The notes below the pieces were generated by a model. The model did no database searches and was not told the origin of the DNA. It worked only from the letters and a program-made list of their open reading frames with translations. Shown in pieces: positions 1 to 12,200 of a stretch of 64,000 nt of DNA. This stretch comes from Procambarus clarkii (lineage: Eukaryota > Arthropoda > Malacostraca > Decapoda > Cambaridae), in assembly GCF_040958095.1 (NCBI RefSeq), contig NC_091172.1:8360111-8424110 (forward strand). Reading direction: 5' to 3'. The first letter of the stretch is position 1, and the number at the start of each line of letters is the position of its first letter. The translations under genes were made by a program, and so were the position numbers.

Positions 1-101
1 TCTGTGCTTCCCAGCTGGCTACTCTGTGTGCTTCACAGCTGGCTACTCTGTGTGCTTCTCAGCTGGCTACTCTCTGTGCTTCCCAGCTGGCTGGGAAGGT
101 G
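1..101. repeat. 24-bp tandem repeat, cut by window edge
   Basis: About four imperfect 24-bp copies built on 'cttcccagctggctactc' run from the first base. The array is probably longer than what is seen, since the window starts inside it. There is no sign of coding use. Confidence 0.8.
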
Positions 102-1299
102 TGGTGAAAGTGTAATGAAGGTGTAGGTGTGATAGTGGTGTAAGCACAGAACGTGTTCACACAGACTGGTAGCTATCATTGAACATAATGTCTTCCTCAA
201 TTTCTCCAAAATTCACCTCTTCTCTAAGGTAAATTATTGAGACAGTTCACATGAATGATGTTGAACGTGACTGGAAATCCCTGATGGAATATAAACAGCT
301 TGTTAGTGTGAAGTATTGGTGTTGACACGAGAGCAGTGGTGTGTGTTAGAACATGAAGTGAGGTGCCCTGGCAGGTGCATGTAACACGTCAAAATTTCAT
401 CACACAGTTACTAATATAGCGTTCATAAATATTACCTGGATGAGTTGCTTCACTGGGAGACGAGACGAGATACAGCTCTCTAAAATGTAAACTTTTTTTC
501 CACAGATTTCAGGTTTACACGTTTTCTTGTCATCTATAAACTGCTATTTTTCCCCTCTGGCCACTTGTTCTTAGGGCATGCATGGCATGGTGAAAATGCT
601 AGTGTACGCAAACACCTGAAGCCTCCATGCTGTAGATTTGGACCGATTACGTTGTTGTTGTTGGCATGTGGAAGACAGCAGCTCCCCGACCTCTGAGCCG
701 CTGTTGTCACGGCGGTGGCGTTGAGGCACGAGGCTTCACACTATATTGTAATCTTATTGGCTGATCGAGCCCCTTAACGTGTAGCTTGTGTACGTCAACT
801 TGTACCGGGGCACCGTCTCTGCTTTTACACATTATGTATGAGATCAACCCGTCCGCTCTTCTAATAGGTCGCGTTATTTATGTTATGGTAGCCAACGTTA
901 CAAAGGCAACCTACGATGTGAACTAACGGCTCACAAATATCTACGATTCCAAAGCATCGGACTCGAGATGGTTAGGAGGCTTCGTACGTTTCTGGTTAGT
1001 AAGAGGCAGGACTTTGTTTAGAGAGTGGCGAGTCGATAGAGTGGCTGGTATGCCTGCCAGGAGTGAACTGGTGCGGGGGGCCTCCGGTGCTCTGTGTCGT
1101 GATTCAAACTTTGAGTACTTCACTTTAATTGGCTAATTCAAGTTAATGGGAGAAGTGTGCTATGTCAGACACACTGGTTCTGCATGATCCAGTGACCGGA
1201 TGAACAAGTATGAAAGCCTACTTTACAAAAAATGGTAGATGAATTAGCCTGGGCATTGTCAAAAGCTTTCATCAACCTTCGTTATTTTGTTTTTTTTTT
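102..1299. other. Unassigned intergenic sequence
   Basis: Roughly 1.2 kb of mixed composition with no recognisable gene, repeat or RNA. The only open frame of note (60 codons, minus strand, 941-1123) has no known motif and no support as a gene. Confidence 0.5.
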
Positions 1300-1407
1300 A
1301 TATTAAATTTGTATTAAATAACTAGCTGTACCCAGCCACGCGTTGCTGTGGCTCAGCAACTCGTAGGCATTGCTGAGTCACAGCAACCCTCCTCCGTCTT
1401 GCCCACT

Positions 1408-1560
1408 ATTCCCCCCTCCTCCGTCTCCTCGTCCTCCCCACCATCGCCCTCTCCCCCATCCCCCTTCGTCCTCCCCACCATTCCCCCCTCCTCCGTCTCC
1501 TCGTCCTCCCCACCATCGCCCTCTCCCCAATCCCCCTCGTCCTCCCCACCATTGCCCACT
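1408..1560. repeat. 72-bp pyrimidine-rich duplication
   Basis: Two copies of a 72-bp C/T-rich unit, the second starting near 1483, share 'ctcctccgtctcctcgtcct'. They give proline- and serine-rich open frames on the plus strand and glycine/glutamate-rich ones on the minus strand. These are composition effects, not proteins. Confidence 0.7.
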
Positions 1561-1885
1561 CCCCCACCTGATGCGCTCCCAATTAAATGATCTGATGTCC
1601 TCATCACTGAAAAATAAGAACAGTTAAAAAAAAAAACGAAATGAAAAAAATTACAATAAAAAATTAATTATACTCACAAAATGAACGGTGTGGTAAATGG
1701 CACAACTCAATTCCAACGCAATGTCGCAGGAAATAAATAAAAATAAAAATATATCGAAATCTATGAAAATTTATCAATGCAATCGGAAAAATTTAAATGG
1801 AATCGTAAAATATTTAGTATAACGGATGTTGCTTTTACGTCCAACAGATGATGCTGTTTTAAAATAAAAACATTTTTTTTACCTT

Positions 1886-2100
1886 ATTACACACAGAAAT
1901 TACAATAGCGTCATGCATCAAATGAACAAATCCACAAGAGACGTGACGAGGATTCGAACCTACGTCCGGGAGCATCCCAGACGCTGCCTTAATCGACTGA
2001 GCTAAGACCATGTCGTAGTTCAGTCGATTAAGGCAGCGTTTGCGATGTTCCCGGACGTAGGTTCGAATCCTCGTCATGGCACTTGTGGATTTGTTCATGT
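1886..2100. repeat. Head-to-head pair of tRNA-derived SINEs
   Basis: A minus-strand copy (1886-2010) and a plus-strand copy (2011-2100) abut at their 5' ends. Each has a tRNA-like head with an A box (around 'agctcagtcgattaaggca') and a B box 'ggttcgaatcc', followed by the tail 'cttgtggatttgttcat'. The left copy also has the longer tail 'gatgcatcaaatgaacaaat'. The pair forms a hairpin of about 90 bp per arm. The same family occurs at 46.4 kb and 51.4-51.9 kb, again as inverted pairs. Confidence 0.85.
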
Positions 2101-2280
2101 TTTTATCTGTCACAGGTGAGGCATGTATATAGTAGATATATAAAAACACGCGCGTATTCGAATGGAACGTTGTGTCAAAATTTTAAAGCAATCAGTGAAG
2201 AACTTTCGGAGACTAGTGAATTTGAACAAAACAAACTTTTATATTATTATTTATATAGATTTCTTGAAATTTAAAGCATT

Positions 2281-3398
2281 TTAGTTTTATATAGTGTTTT
2301 TTTAGATGTTATAATTTATTATTTATTTTACAAAACTATTTGTTTAAAATTCATACCAAAAATAATTATTAAAATAAAATATTTTGTAACAATAATAATA
2401 TTGAAAAAATAAAAGGATTTGAATTTTGCAGTAATTTAACATATATCAATATAGTTAAAAAAATCAAATTTAGTTCTTTACATTTTACAACTTACAAAAT
2501 TTGGAATTCGCAAAATTGTAAAATTCTCAGAATTTTTTAGTTTCTCATAATATCTAAATTCTCATATTAATAAATTCACAGATTTTAAAATCATCTAAAT
2601 AGTTCAATTCTCAGAATTTTATCGCAGTAACTCTTCGACATATTGTCTATTTTTTAGGGTAAAAGATTGCTTTAATCACTTTTGCTAATAGTTATAAAAA
2701 TATTACAAAGAAAAAAGTCTCATTTTGTATCTTCTCACGCTATTTGCTCTCTCGCTATCACAGTTCTTCTGCGGCTTATTTTTCTTATTTTACTGCAGTA
2801 GACGATGTAAAATACTTTTTTTTTACAATGTTTCCGCTAGAGACGACAAAGAGCATCGTCTTGTCTTTCTTGCATGAAGCGAAGCAGGAAATCCTGTTGG
2901 CCATCGTGCAGGAGTCGATGAAGGAGACCGTTGCCAGCTCTTCCAGCAGATGATGTAGAATACCATTCTCAGCTTTCCTAATGCTTAGGATACCATGCTT
3001 AAGGTTCCTGCAAGAGGTTCTACTCGTTCTTCCAGCCTGTCCTCAGGGAGGAAACAACGCTCTTGGACCGTTCAAAAAAAATCCGAAACAGGTTGAACTT
3101 AAAAGTTCTTACCAGAGAATAAAGCGACGTTCGTAAAGTTTTCGAGGCCTTGTTTCCTTTACGAAGTTTGAAAAAAAAGTAGTTATGTTTGTGGAGCGGC
3201 AAACTTAAGTTTGGAGGAGCGAAAGTGACTCGAGTCGAGATTCTCGTTGAACGATTTTCATACTGAAGCCTCATGGGCGCGGACCGAATCCTCATGTTTC
3301 AAACGTTGCTTTACTGTCAACTCCTCTTGTTGCCGATGTTGCTGCTCATCATGATGTGGCTATACTGCTCATCATGTTGCTGCTGTTGATTCATCTGC
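2281..3398. other. AT-rich sequence without a recognisable gene
   Basis: 2281-2740 is strongly AT-rich with repeated 'aattctcagaattt'-like words. 2744-3300 contains short open frames without known motifs. I cannot assign a function to any of it. Confidence 0.5.
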
Positions 3399-3400
3399 AG

Positions 3401-3449
<49 letters not shown>
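3399..3449. repeat. (TA)n microsatellite
   Basis: A pure TA tract of about 45 bp following 'gcagatatat'. Confidence 0.95.
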
Positions 3450-3450
<1 letters not shown>

Positions 3451-3651
3451 TATTCTTCATACTATGGCTGTAAAGGGCGAAAACACTTCAATTAAAACCA
3501 AGCCATCACCGCCTTCAAAGCTTGCCCCGTTCTCAAAGGCAGCGGGAACCCATTACATACTTGTTTTGTTCAATATTTCCCACCACTTGGCTCCTTCCTC
3601 CAGCTGATCATCTGCACTACACTGGGAAACTATTTGATTACTTTTGTTAAA

Positions 3652-3975
3652 GAAAGAGGTAGAGACAGAGAGATAGACAGAGACAGAAAGAGATACAAAC
3701 ATATAGAAAGACAGAGAAAGACAGAAACATAGAAAGACAGAGATAGGGAGAGAAGGAAGAAGAGAGGAGGAATACAGAGGGAGAGGAGTATTATTAGTCT
3801 TATAATTATATTATTTTTATTATTATTAGAGTATTAGTTATACTTAGTAATGTAATAAATATAAATATAAGTATATTATAATATATTTATATAAATATAT
3901 TATAATATATTAATATAATTAGTTATAATTATTATCATCATTATAGTGCATTATAATTATTATTAGAGAGTAATA
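3652..3975. repeat. Purine-rich (agacag)n region and AT-rich tail
   Basis: 3652-3785 is a degenerate run of 'agacagag' and 'agaaagacag' words. 3786-3975 is AT-rich with repeated 'ataatatatt'. Both look like decayed simple repeats. Confidence 0.75.
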
Positions 3976-3997
3976 TAAAAGGCGGAGAGGGACGAAG

Positions 3998-4076
3998 ACT
4001 GAAAGGGAAGGGAACCATCAGGAGAAAGCGTCAAACCCTTACGACTATATAGCATCTGAAAGGGATCAGGATAAGT
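3998..4076 (-). repeat. Fragment of SINE tail
   Basis: On the minus strand this reads as the body of the SINE seen complete at 49.76 and 62.2 kb: 'atcctgatccctttcagatg', 'ctatatagtcgtaagg', 'gcgctttctcctgat'-like words. The tRNA head is missing. It abuts the 3' end of the LINE at 4077. Confidence 0.7.
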
Positions 4077-4720
4077 TATTATTATTAACATCTTTATTGA
4101 CAAAATTAATTACAATTTTGCCTAATCTAAGGATTTCAATTAAGTCTTATTAAAGTGAGGATAATGCTGGCATTCACTGTCACGCAGGACAGATTGTCAT
4201 ACACAACACAATAGGTCAAAACTGGCACACATATATATATCATGGTTACAATCAATGTTTTAATGTATGAATATGTGAAAACAACTTTCTATTGTACACT
4301 GCCACACAAGGGCAGGGATGGGTTCATAAGTGATGCAGCTTGGAAGTAATATAAATAAAACTGTTCTACATTCTTTAAAATGGACAAGCAAATGTTGGAT
4401 AAATTGTTAAGATGTCGTCCAGAACACCTGAGTCAATGAAATAGTTACACAGTTGGTGGTACAAGAGGCCAGGAGGTCTAAAATCTTTTACGGTTTCACA
4501 TTCATCAATATAGTGTTCTAGTGAATACATTAGAGGTTTATCACAGAGTTTACAATCTGAATATTCTGGTAGTGGCTCAGCCTCACTAACCTGCCAGATG
4601 TGTCTATAGCCAACGCGAATTCGCGCAATGACTACATCACATTACCTGGTCCGGTTATTGTGCTAACCATACAAATACCTATTATTACAAAACTTGTCAT
4701 AATGGGAAGGAATGGTGTTC
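4077..4720 (-). mobile_element. 3' end of an RNase H-class LINE (I-like)
   Basis: Read on the minus strand, 4640-4376 encodes the C-terminal cysteine/histidine block: IRVGYRHIWQVS, then CKLC, LEHYIDEC, FRPPG, LCNYFIDSGVLDDIL. This block is typical of the C-terminus of RNase H-bearing LINEs and recurs at 33.8 and 61.7 kb. The 3' untranslated part continues to 'caataaagatgttaataata', a polyadenylation-like signal and an AAT-rich tail at 4077-4110, so the true 3' end is present. The element is 5'-truncated: no reverse transcriptase or RNase H is seen upstream. It is a retrotransposon fossil, not a host gene. Confidence 0.75.
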
Positions 4721-4740
4721 CTCATGAATGTTCATGTTCT

Positions 4741-4990
4741 TCATGCAGAACGCCGACCTGCATGAAGCGAGACCGGCGCTCTACCGTCCAGTCCAAGTGG
4801 TTGGGTTAGGAAGATTGGAAGGGCGTGGAGAGAAGTGGAGGGGTTGAAGAGGCAAGGAGAGGGGGAGAGAAGAAAGAAGGGGGGAGACGGGGAACTGGAA
4901 AAGAAAGAGACTAGGTGAGAGTGGGTATGGGAGAAGGGAGACCCGGACACAGCCGGGTACCTATCCCCCCCCCCTCCTCCCCTCCCCTCC
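4741..4990. repeat. Rearranged SINE fragments and purine-rich run
   Basis: 4745-4775 holds a minus-strand piece ('gccgacctgcatgaagcgag') and 4776-4806 a plus-strand piece ('ccaagtggttggg') of the SINE family seen at 49.76 and 62.2 kb, giving a small inverted arrangement. 4806-4990 is G/A-rich and then C-rich, with no gene. Confidence 0.6.
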
Positions 4991-5929
4991 AGTGTACTAA
5001 GTACCATATTAATAACATAGTGTGACAACACACAGTACCAACACTAACCGGTGCCTGCAACACATCACTGTTAACCGCCACATCGTTCACCACCACCAAA
5101 CAGTAGTCAAGGCGTCAATTAGAAGTGACAAGCAACAAGAGCTACAGTCCAACACTTGCATAAAATACAATATAGTGTAGATATTCTCCATTACATTGAA
5201 TGCCAAGGTTGGTCTTCCAAAAACAGTAAATGTACCAACAAAATAAAAATAATAAATAATTAGATAAATAAATGTAGATCATAAATAAAATAAATAAATA
5301 AAAATTTAAGTAAATAAAAATAGATAACGTAAAAAAAATGAGATGGTCAAACACTCGTTGCACTGGGTTTTGCGACCATGTTAATTCCATCTTCCGGATG
5401 ATAATTGAAATTTTGTTAAGTATTCGTGCGGATGATAGAGAAACCCTCCCGATGGCCTACTCAGACACGTCCAAAATGGTCTCAAACAATTGGTACCTGA
5501 CTGACAGGAGAGTGAACAGGCTGGGGGAATATTCAAATGAAAATACATCTTCAGAAATTTGCAAGACTTACAAACAAAAGGTCAATGACACTCAAGTATG
5601 TGATCACACAGATAATCAGAAACACACAAGTACTTTGATAGAGAAAAAATAAATGTGAGCACAGATCACACCAAACCAGAGGAGACTGAGCAACAAAAGG
5701 AGTTCATATAACCAACATACTTACCAGTAAACAAGCGGATATAAGGTGTAGCACTTGATGACGAAAACAAACAGAACACATACTCAAAATCCTGCCAATT
5801 TCCTGCATGGGGTATATGTAAATAACAGACATTCAGGTAAAACTCTTGGAATATGCAATACATTCCTAAAATTTCAGGAATATTCGAAGAAAACAAATTA
5901 CAGAACAGCCTCAATGGCCCACTGTATCC
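4991..5929. other. Unassigned sequence
   Basis: No recognised element. A 104-codon plus-strand frame (5338-5652) and a 91-codon minus-strand frame (5666-5941) have no known motifs. The latter part may be the decayed upstream portion of the LINE piece starting near 5930. Confidence 0.4.
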
Positions 5930-6155
5930 CAAAAAAGGCATGGAAGGCTATTTAGAGAAATGGAAACGACTAAGCTAAAGCTACAAGAATCAAATATAAT
6001 TCAGGAGATACAAAAAGAGGAAACGGTCATCAGTAAAAGAGAGCGAAACCCAAAATATTTTTTATCCTATGTAAATTCAAAGAAAAAATCCAACTTTGGT
6101 CGCTTGCGCAAGGAAGAGGGAACTTTTACCGATGACAGCAAAAAAAAAAAAAAAT
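5930..6155 (+). mobile_element. LINE fragment, linker before reverse transcriptase
   Basis: The translation contains IQKEETVISKRERNPKYFLSY followed by VNSKKKS and a TFTDD segment. This resembles the endonuclease-to-reverse-transcriptase linker of CR1/Jockey-like LINEs ('...NPKxFxxYVNSKxK...DD'). The element stops at an A-run just before the (TA)n tract at 6203, so no reverse-transcriptase core is present. The call rests on the short motif and is moderately sure. Confidence 0.55.
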
Positions 6156-6198
6156 GAAAAATTATTTATATGTTTTTTAATATAGGGGGTACCACTCT

Positions 6199-6202
<4 letters not shown>

Positions 6203-6288
<86 letters not shown>
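6203..6288. repeat. (TA)n microsatellite at satellite boundary
   Basis: An 86-bp TA tract directly joined to the first satellite unit at 'caactttagaac'. Within the array the same point reads 'gtatacaactttagaac', so the tract starts exactly where the unit has its own short 'tata'. Confidence 0.95.
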
Positions 6289-6290
<2 letters not shown>

Positions 6291-9200
6291 ACTTTAGAAC
6301 ACTTTCCCACCAGGAGACTCGAACCCTAGCCAGCACAGAAGCCTTCCAGCAACTGGCATAACAGGTACGCCTTAACCCTCTCCACCACCTGCTCAGACCC
6401 TTAAAAGAGATGGTAATTTCGGAGTATTTAAATACCACAAAGATCACCACCTCCCAAGAGCACTAGAGCAAGTGAGGGGTCATTTAGACGTTAATTTCAT
6501 CAAGTCCCTGTTAATATGGGAAGACACAGTGTCTATGCTTAAGGCACAACTCTCCTAAACACGAGAATCAAGTATACAACTTTAGAACACTTTCCCACCA
6601 GGAGACTCGAACCCTAGCCAGCACAGAAGCCTTCCAGCAACTGGCATAACAGGTACGCCTTAACCCTCTCCACCACCTGCTCAGACCCTTAAAAGAGATG
6701 GTAATTTCGGAGTATTTAAATACCACAAAGATCACCACCTCCCAAGAGCACTAGAGCAAGTGAGGGGTCATTTAGACGTTAATTTCATCAAGTCCCTGTT
6801 AATATGGGAAGACACAGTGTCTATGCTTAAGGCACAACTCTCCTAAACACGAGAATCAAGTATACAACTTTAGAACACTTTCCCACCAGGAGACTCGAAC
6901 CCTAGCCAGCACAGAAGCCTTCCAGCAACTGGCATAACAGGTACGCCTTAACCCTCTCCACCACCTGCTCAGACCCTTAAAAGAGATGGTAATTTCGGAG
7001 TATTTAAATACCACAAAGATCACCACCTCCCAAGAGCACTAGAGCAAGTGAGGGGTCATTTAGACGTTAATTTCATCAAGTCCCTGTTAATATGGGAAGA
7101 CACAGTGTCTATGCTTAAGGCACAACTCTCCTAAACACGAGAATCAAGTATACAACTTTAGAACACTTTCCCACCAGGAGACTCGAACCCTAGCCAGCAC
7201 AGAAGCCTTCCAGCAACTGGCATAACAGGTACGCCTTAACCCTCTCCACCACCTGCTCAGACCCTTAAAAGAGATGGTAATTTCGGAGTATTTAAATACC
7301 ACAAAGATCACCACCTCCCAAGAGCACTAGAGCAAGTGAGGGGTCATTTAGACGTTAATTTCATCAAGTCCCTGTTAATATGGGAAGACACAGTGTCTAT
7401 GCTTAAGGCACAACTCTCCTAAACACGAGAATCAAGTATACAACTTTAGAACACTTTCCCACCAGGAGACTCGAACCCTAGCCAGCACAGAAGCCTTCCA
7501 GCAACTGGCATAACAGGTACGCCTTAACCCTCTCCACCACCTGCTCAGACCCTTAAAAGAGATGGTAATTTCGGAGTATTTAAATACCACAAAGATCACC
7601 ACCTCCCAAGAGCACTAGAGCAAGTGAGGGGTCATTTAGACGTTAATTTCATCAAGTCCCTGTTAATATGGGAAGACACAGTGTCTATGCTTAAGGCACA
7701 ACTCTCCTAAACACGAGAATCAAGTATACAACTTTAGAACACTTTCCCACCAGGAGACTCGAACCCTAGCCAGCACAGAAGCCTTCCAGCAACTGGCATA
7801 ACAGGTACGCCTTAACCCTCTCCACCACCTGCTCAGACCCTTAAAAGAGATGGTAATTTCGGAGTATTTAAATACCACAAAGATCACTACCTCCCAAGAG
7901 CACTAGAGCAAGTGAGGGGTCATTTAGACGTTAATTTCATCAAGTCCCTGTTAATATGGGAAGACACAGTGTCTATGCTTAAGGCACAACTCTCCTAAAC
8001 ACGAGAATCAAGTATACAACTTTAGAACACTTTCCCACCAGGAGACTCGAACCCTAGCCAGCACAGAAGCCTTCCAGCAACTGGCATAACAGGTACGCCT
8101 TAACCCTCTCCACCACCTGCTCAGACCCTTAAAAGAGATGGTAATTTCGGAGTATTTAAATACCACAAAGATCACCACCTCCCAAGAGCACTAGAGCAAG
8201 TGAGGGGTCATTTAGACGTTAATTTCATCAAGTCCCTGTTAATATGGGAAGACACAGTGTCTATGCTTAAGGCACAACTCTCCTAAACACGAGAATCAAG
8301 TATACAACTTTAGAACACTTTCCCACCAGGAGACTCGAACCCTAGCCAGCACAGAAGCCTTCCAGCAACTGGCATAACAGGTACGCCTTAACCCTCTCCA
8401 CCACCTGCTCAGACCCTTAAAAGAGATGGTAATTTCGGAGTATTTAAATACCACAAAGATCACCACCTCCCAAGAGCACTAGAGCAAGTGAGGGGTCATT
8501 TAGACGTTAATTTCATCAAGTCCCTGTTAATATGGGAAGACACAGTGTCTATGCTTAAGGCACAACTCTCCTAAACACGAGAATCAAGTATACAACTTTA
8601 GAACACTTTCCCACCAGGAGACTCGAACCCTAGCCAGCACAGAAGCCTTCCAGCAACTGGCATAACAGGTACGCCTTAACCCTCTCCACCACCTGCTCAG
8701 ACCCTTAAAAGAGATGGTAATTTCGGAGTATTTAAATACCACAAAGATCACCACCTCCCAAGAGCACTAGAGCAAGTGAGGGGTCATTTAGACGTTAATT
8801 TCATCAAGTCCCTGTTAATATGGGAAGACACAGTGTCTATGCTTAAGGCACAACTCTCCTAAACACGAGAATCAAGTATACAACTTTAGAACACTTTCCC
8901 ACCAGGAGACTCGAACCCTAGCCAGCACAGAAGCCTTCCAGCAACTGGCATAACAGGTACGCCTTAACCCTCTCCACCACCTGCTCAGACCCTTAAAAGA
9001 GATGGTAATTTCGGAGTATTTAAATACCACAAAGATCACTACCTCCCAAGAGCACTAGAGCAAGTGAGGGGTCATTTAGACGTTAATTTCATCAAGTCCC
9101 TGTTAATATGGGAAGACACAGTGTCTATGCTTAAGGCACAACTCTCCTAAACACGAGAATCAAGTATACAACTTTAGAACACTTTCCCACCAGGAGACTC

Positions 9201-12200
9201 GAACCCTAGCCAGCACAGAAGCCTTCCAGCAACTGGCATAACAGGTACGCCTTAACCCTCTCCACCACCTGCTCAGACCCTTAAAAGAGATGGTAATTTC
9301 GGAGTATTTAAATACCACAAAGATCACCACCTCCCAAGAGCACTAGAGCAAGTGAGGGGTCATTTAGACGTTAATTTCATCAAGTCCCTGTTAATATGGG
9401 AAGACACAGTGTCTATGCTTAAGGCACAACTCTCCTAAACACGAGAATCAAGTATACAACTTTAGAACACTTTCCCACCAGGAGACTCGAACCCTAGCCA
9501 GCACAGAAGCCTTCCAGCAACTGGCATAACAGGTACGCCTTAACCCTCTCCACCACCTGCTCAGACCCTTAAAAGAGATGGTAATTTCGGAGTATTTAAA
9601 TACCACAAAGATCACCACCTCCCAAGAGCACTAGAGCAAGTGAGGGGTCATTTAGACGTTAATTTCATCAAGTCCCTGTTAATATGGGAAGACACAGTGT
9701 CTATGCTTAAGGCACAACTCTCCTAAACACGAGAATCAAGTATACAACTTTAGAACACTTTCCCACCAGGAGACTCGAACCCTAGCCAGCACAGAAGCCT
9801 TCCAGCAACTGGCATAACAGGTACGCCTTAACCCTCTCCACCACCTGCTCAGACCCTTAAAAGAGATGGTAATTTCGGAGTATTTAAATACCACAAAGAT
9901 CACCACCTCCCAAGAGCACTAGAGCAAGTGAGGGGTCATTTAGACGTTAATTTCATCAAGTCCCTGTTAATATGGGAAGACACAGTGTCTATGCTTAAGG
10001 CACAACTCTCCTAAACACGAGAATCAAGTATACAACTTTAGAACACTTTCCCACCAGGAGACTCGAACCCTAGCCAGCACAGAAGCCTTCCAGCAACTGG
10101 CATAACAGGTACGCCTTAACCCTCTCCACCACCTGCTCAGACCCTTAAAAGAGATGGTAATTTCGGAGTATTTAAATACCACAAAGATCACCACCTCCCA
10201 AGAGCACTAGAGCAAGTGAGGGGTCATTTAGACGTTAATTTCATCAAGTCCCTGTTAATATGGGAAGACACAGTGTCTATGCTTAAGGCACAACTCTCCT
10301 AAACACGAGAATCAAGTATACAACTTTAGAACACTTTCCCACCAGGAGACTCGAACCCTAGCCAGCACAGAAGCCTTCCAGCAACTGGCATAACAGGTAC
10401 GCCTTAACCCTCTCCACCACCTGCTCAGACCCTTAAAAGAGATGGTAATTTCGGAGTATTTAAATACCACAAAGATCACCACCTCCCAAGAGCACTAGAG
10501 CAAGTGAGGGGTCATTTAGACGTTAATTTCATCAAGTCCCTGTTAATATGGGAAGACACAGTGTCTATGCTTAAGGCACAACTCTCCTAAACACGAGAAT
10601 CAAGTATACAACTTTAGAACACTTTCCCACCAGGAGACTCGAACCCTAGCCAGCACAGAAGCCTTCCAGCAACTGGCATAACAGGTACGCCTTAACCCTC
10701 TCCACCACCTGCTCAGACCCTTAAAAGAGATGGTAATTTCGGAGTATTTAAATACCACAAAGATCACCACCTCCCAAGAGCACTAGAGCAAGTGAGGGGT
10801 CATTTAGACGTTAATTTCATCAAGTCCCTGTTAATATGGGAAGACACAGTGTCTATGCTTAAGGCACAACTCTCCTAAACACGAGAATCAAGTATACAAC
10901 TTTAGAACACTTTCCCACCAGGAGACTCGAACCCTAGCCAGCACAGAAGCCTTCCAGCAACTGGCATAACAGGTACGCCTTAACCCTCTCCACCACCTGC
11001 TCAGACCCTTAAAAGAGATGGTAATTTCGGAGTATTTAAATACCACAAAGATCACTACCTCCCAAGAGCACTAGAGCAAGTGAGGGGTCATTTAGACGTT
11101 AATTTCATCAAGTCCCTGTTAATATGGGAAGACACAGTGTCTATGCTTAAGGCACAACTCTCCTAAACACGAGAATCAAGTATACAACTTTAGAACACTT
11201 TCCCACCAGGAGACTCGAACCCTAGCCAGCACAGAAGCCTTCCAGCAACTGGCATAACAGGTACGCCTTAACCCTCTCCACCACCTGCTCAGACCCTTAA
11301 AAGAGATGGTAATTTCGGAGTATTTAAATACCACAAAGATCACCACCTCCCAAGAGCACTAGAGCAAGTGAGGGGTCATTTAGACGTTAATTTCATCAAG
11401 TCCCTGTTAATATGGGAAGACACAGTGTCTATGCTTAAGGCACAACTCTCCTAAACACGAGAATCAAGTATACAACTTTAGAACACTTTCCCACCAGGAG
11501 ACTCGAACCCTAGCCAGCACAGAAGCCTTCCAGCAACTGGCATAACAGGTACGCCTTAACCCTCTCCACCACCTGCTCAGACCCTTAAAAGAGATGGTAA
11601 TTTCGGAGTATTTAAATACCACAAAGATCACCACCTCCCAAGAGCACTAGAGCAAGTGAGGGGTCATTTAGACGTTAATTTCATCAAGTCCCTGTTAATA
11701 TGGGAAGACACAGTGTCTATGCTTAAGGCACAACTCTCCTAAACACGAGAATCAAGTATACAACTTTAGAACACTTTCCCACCAGGAGACTCGAACCCTA
11801 GCCAGCACAGAAGCCTTCCAGCAACTGGCATAACAGGTACGCCTTAACCCTCTCCACCACCTGCTCAGACCCTTAAAAGAGATGGTAATTTCGGAGTATT
11901 TAAATACCACAAAGATCACCACCTCCCAAGAGCACTAGAGCAAGTGAGGGGTCATTTAGACGTTAATTTCATCAAGTCCCTGTTAATATGGGAAGACACA
12001 GTGTCTATGCTTAAGGCACAACTCTCCTAAACACGAGAATCAAGTATACAACTTTAGAACACTTTCCCACCAGGAGACTCGAACCCTAGCCAGCACAGAA
12101 GCCTTCCAGCAACTGGCATAACAGGTACGCCTTAACCCTCTCCACCACCTGCTCAGACCCTTAAAAGAGATGGTAATTTCGGAGTATTTAAATACCACAA

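Larger units (their letters stand above)
1300..2280 (+). repeat. Old interspersed repeat, interrupted by a SINE pair
   Basis: The left end reads 'agctgtacccagccacgcgt' at about 1323 and the right part contains 'aaaacacgcgcgtattcgaa' at about 2143. I recall both as recurrent ends of a widespread arthropod repeat, but cannot name the family. It holds a pyrimidine-rich stretch (1385-1570) and is split by the SINE pair at 1886-2100. No coding domain is visible. The family assignment is from memory and weak. Confidence 0.35.
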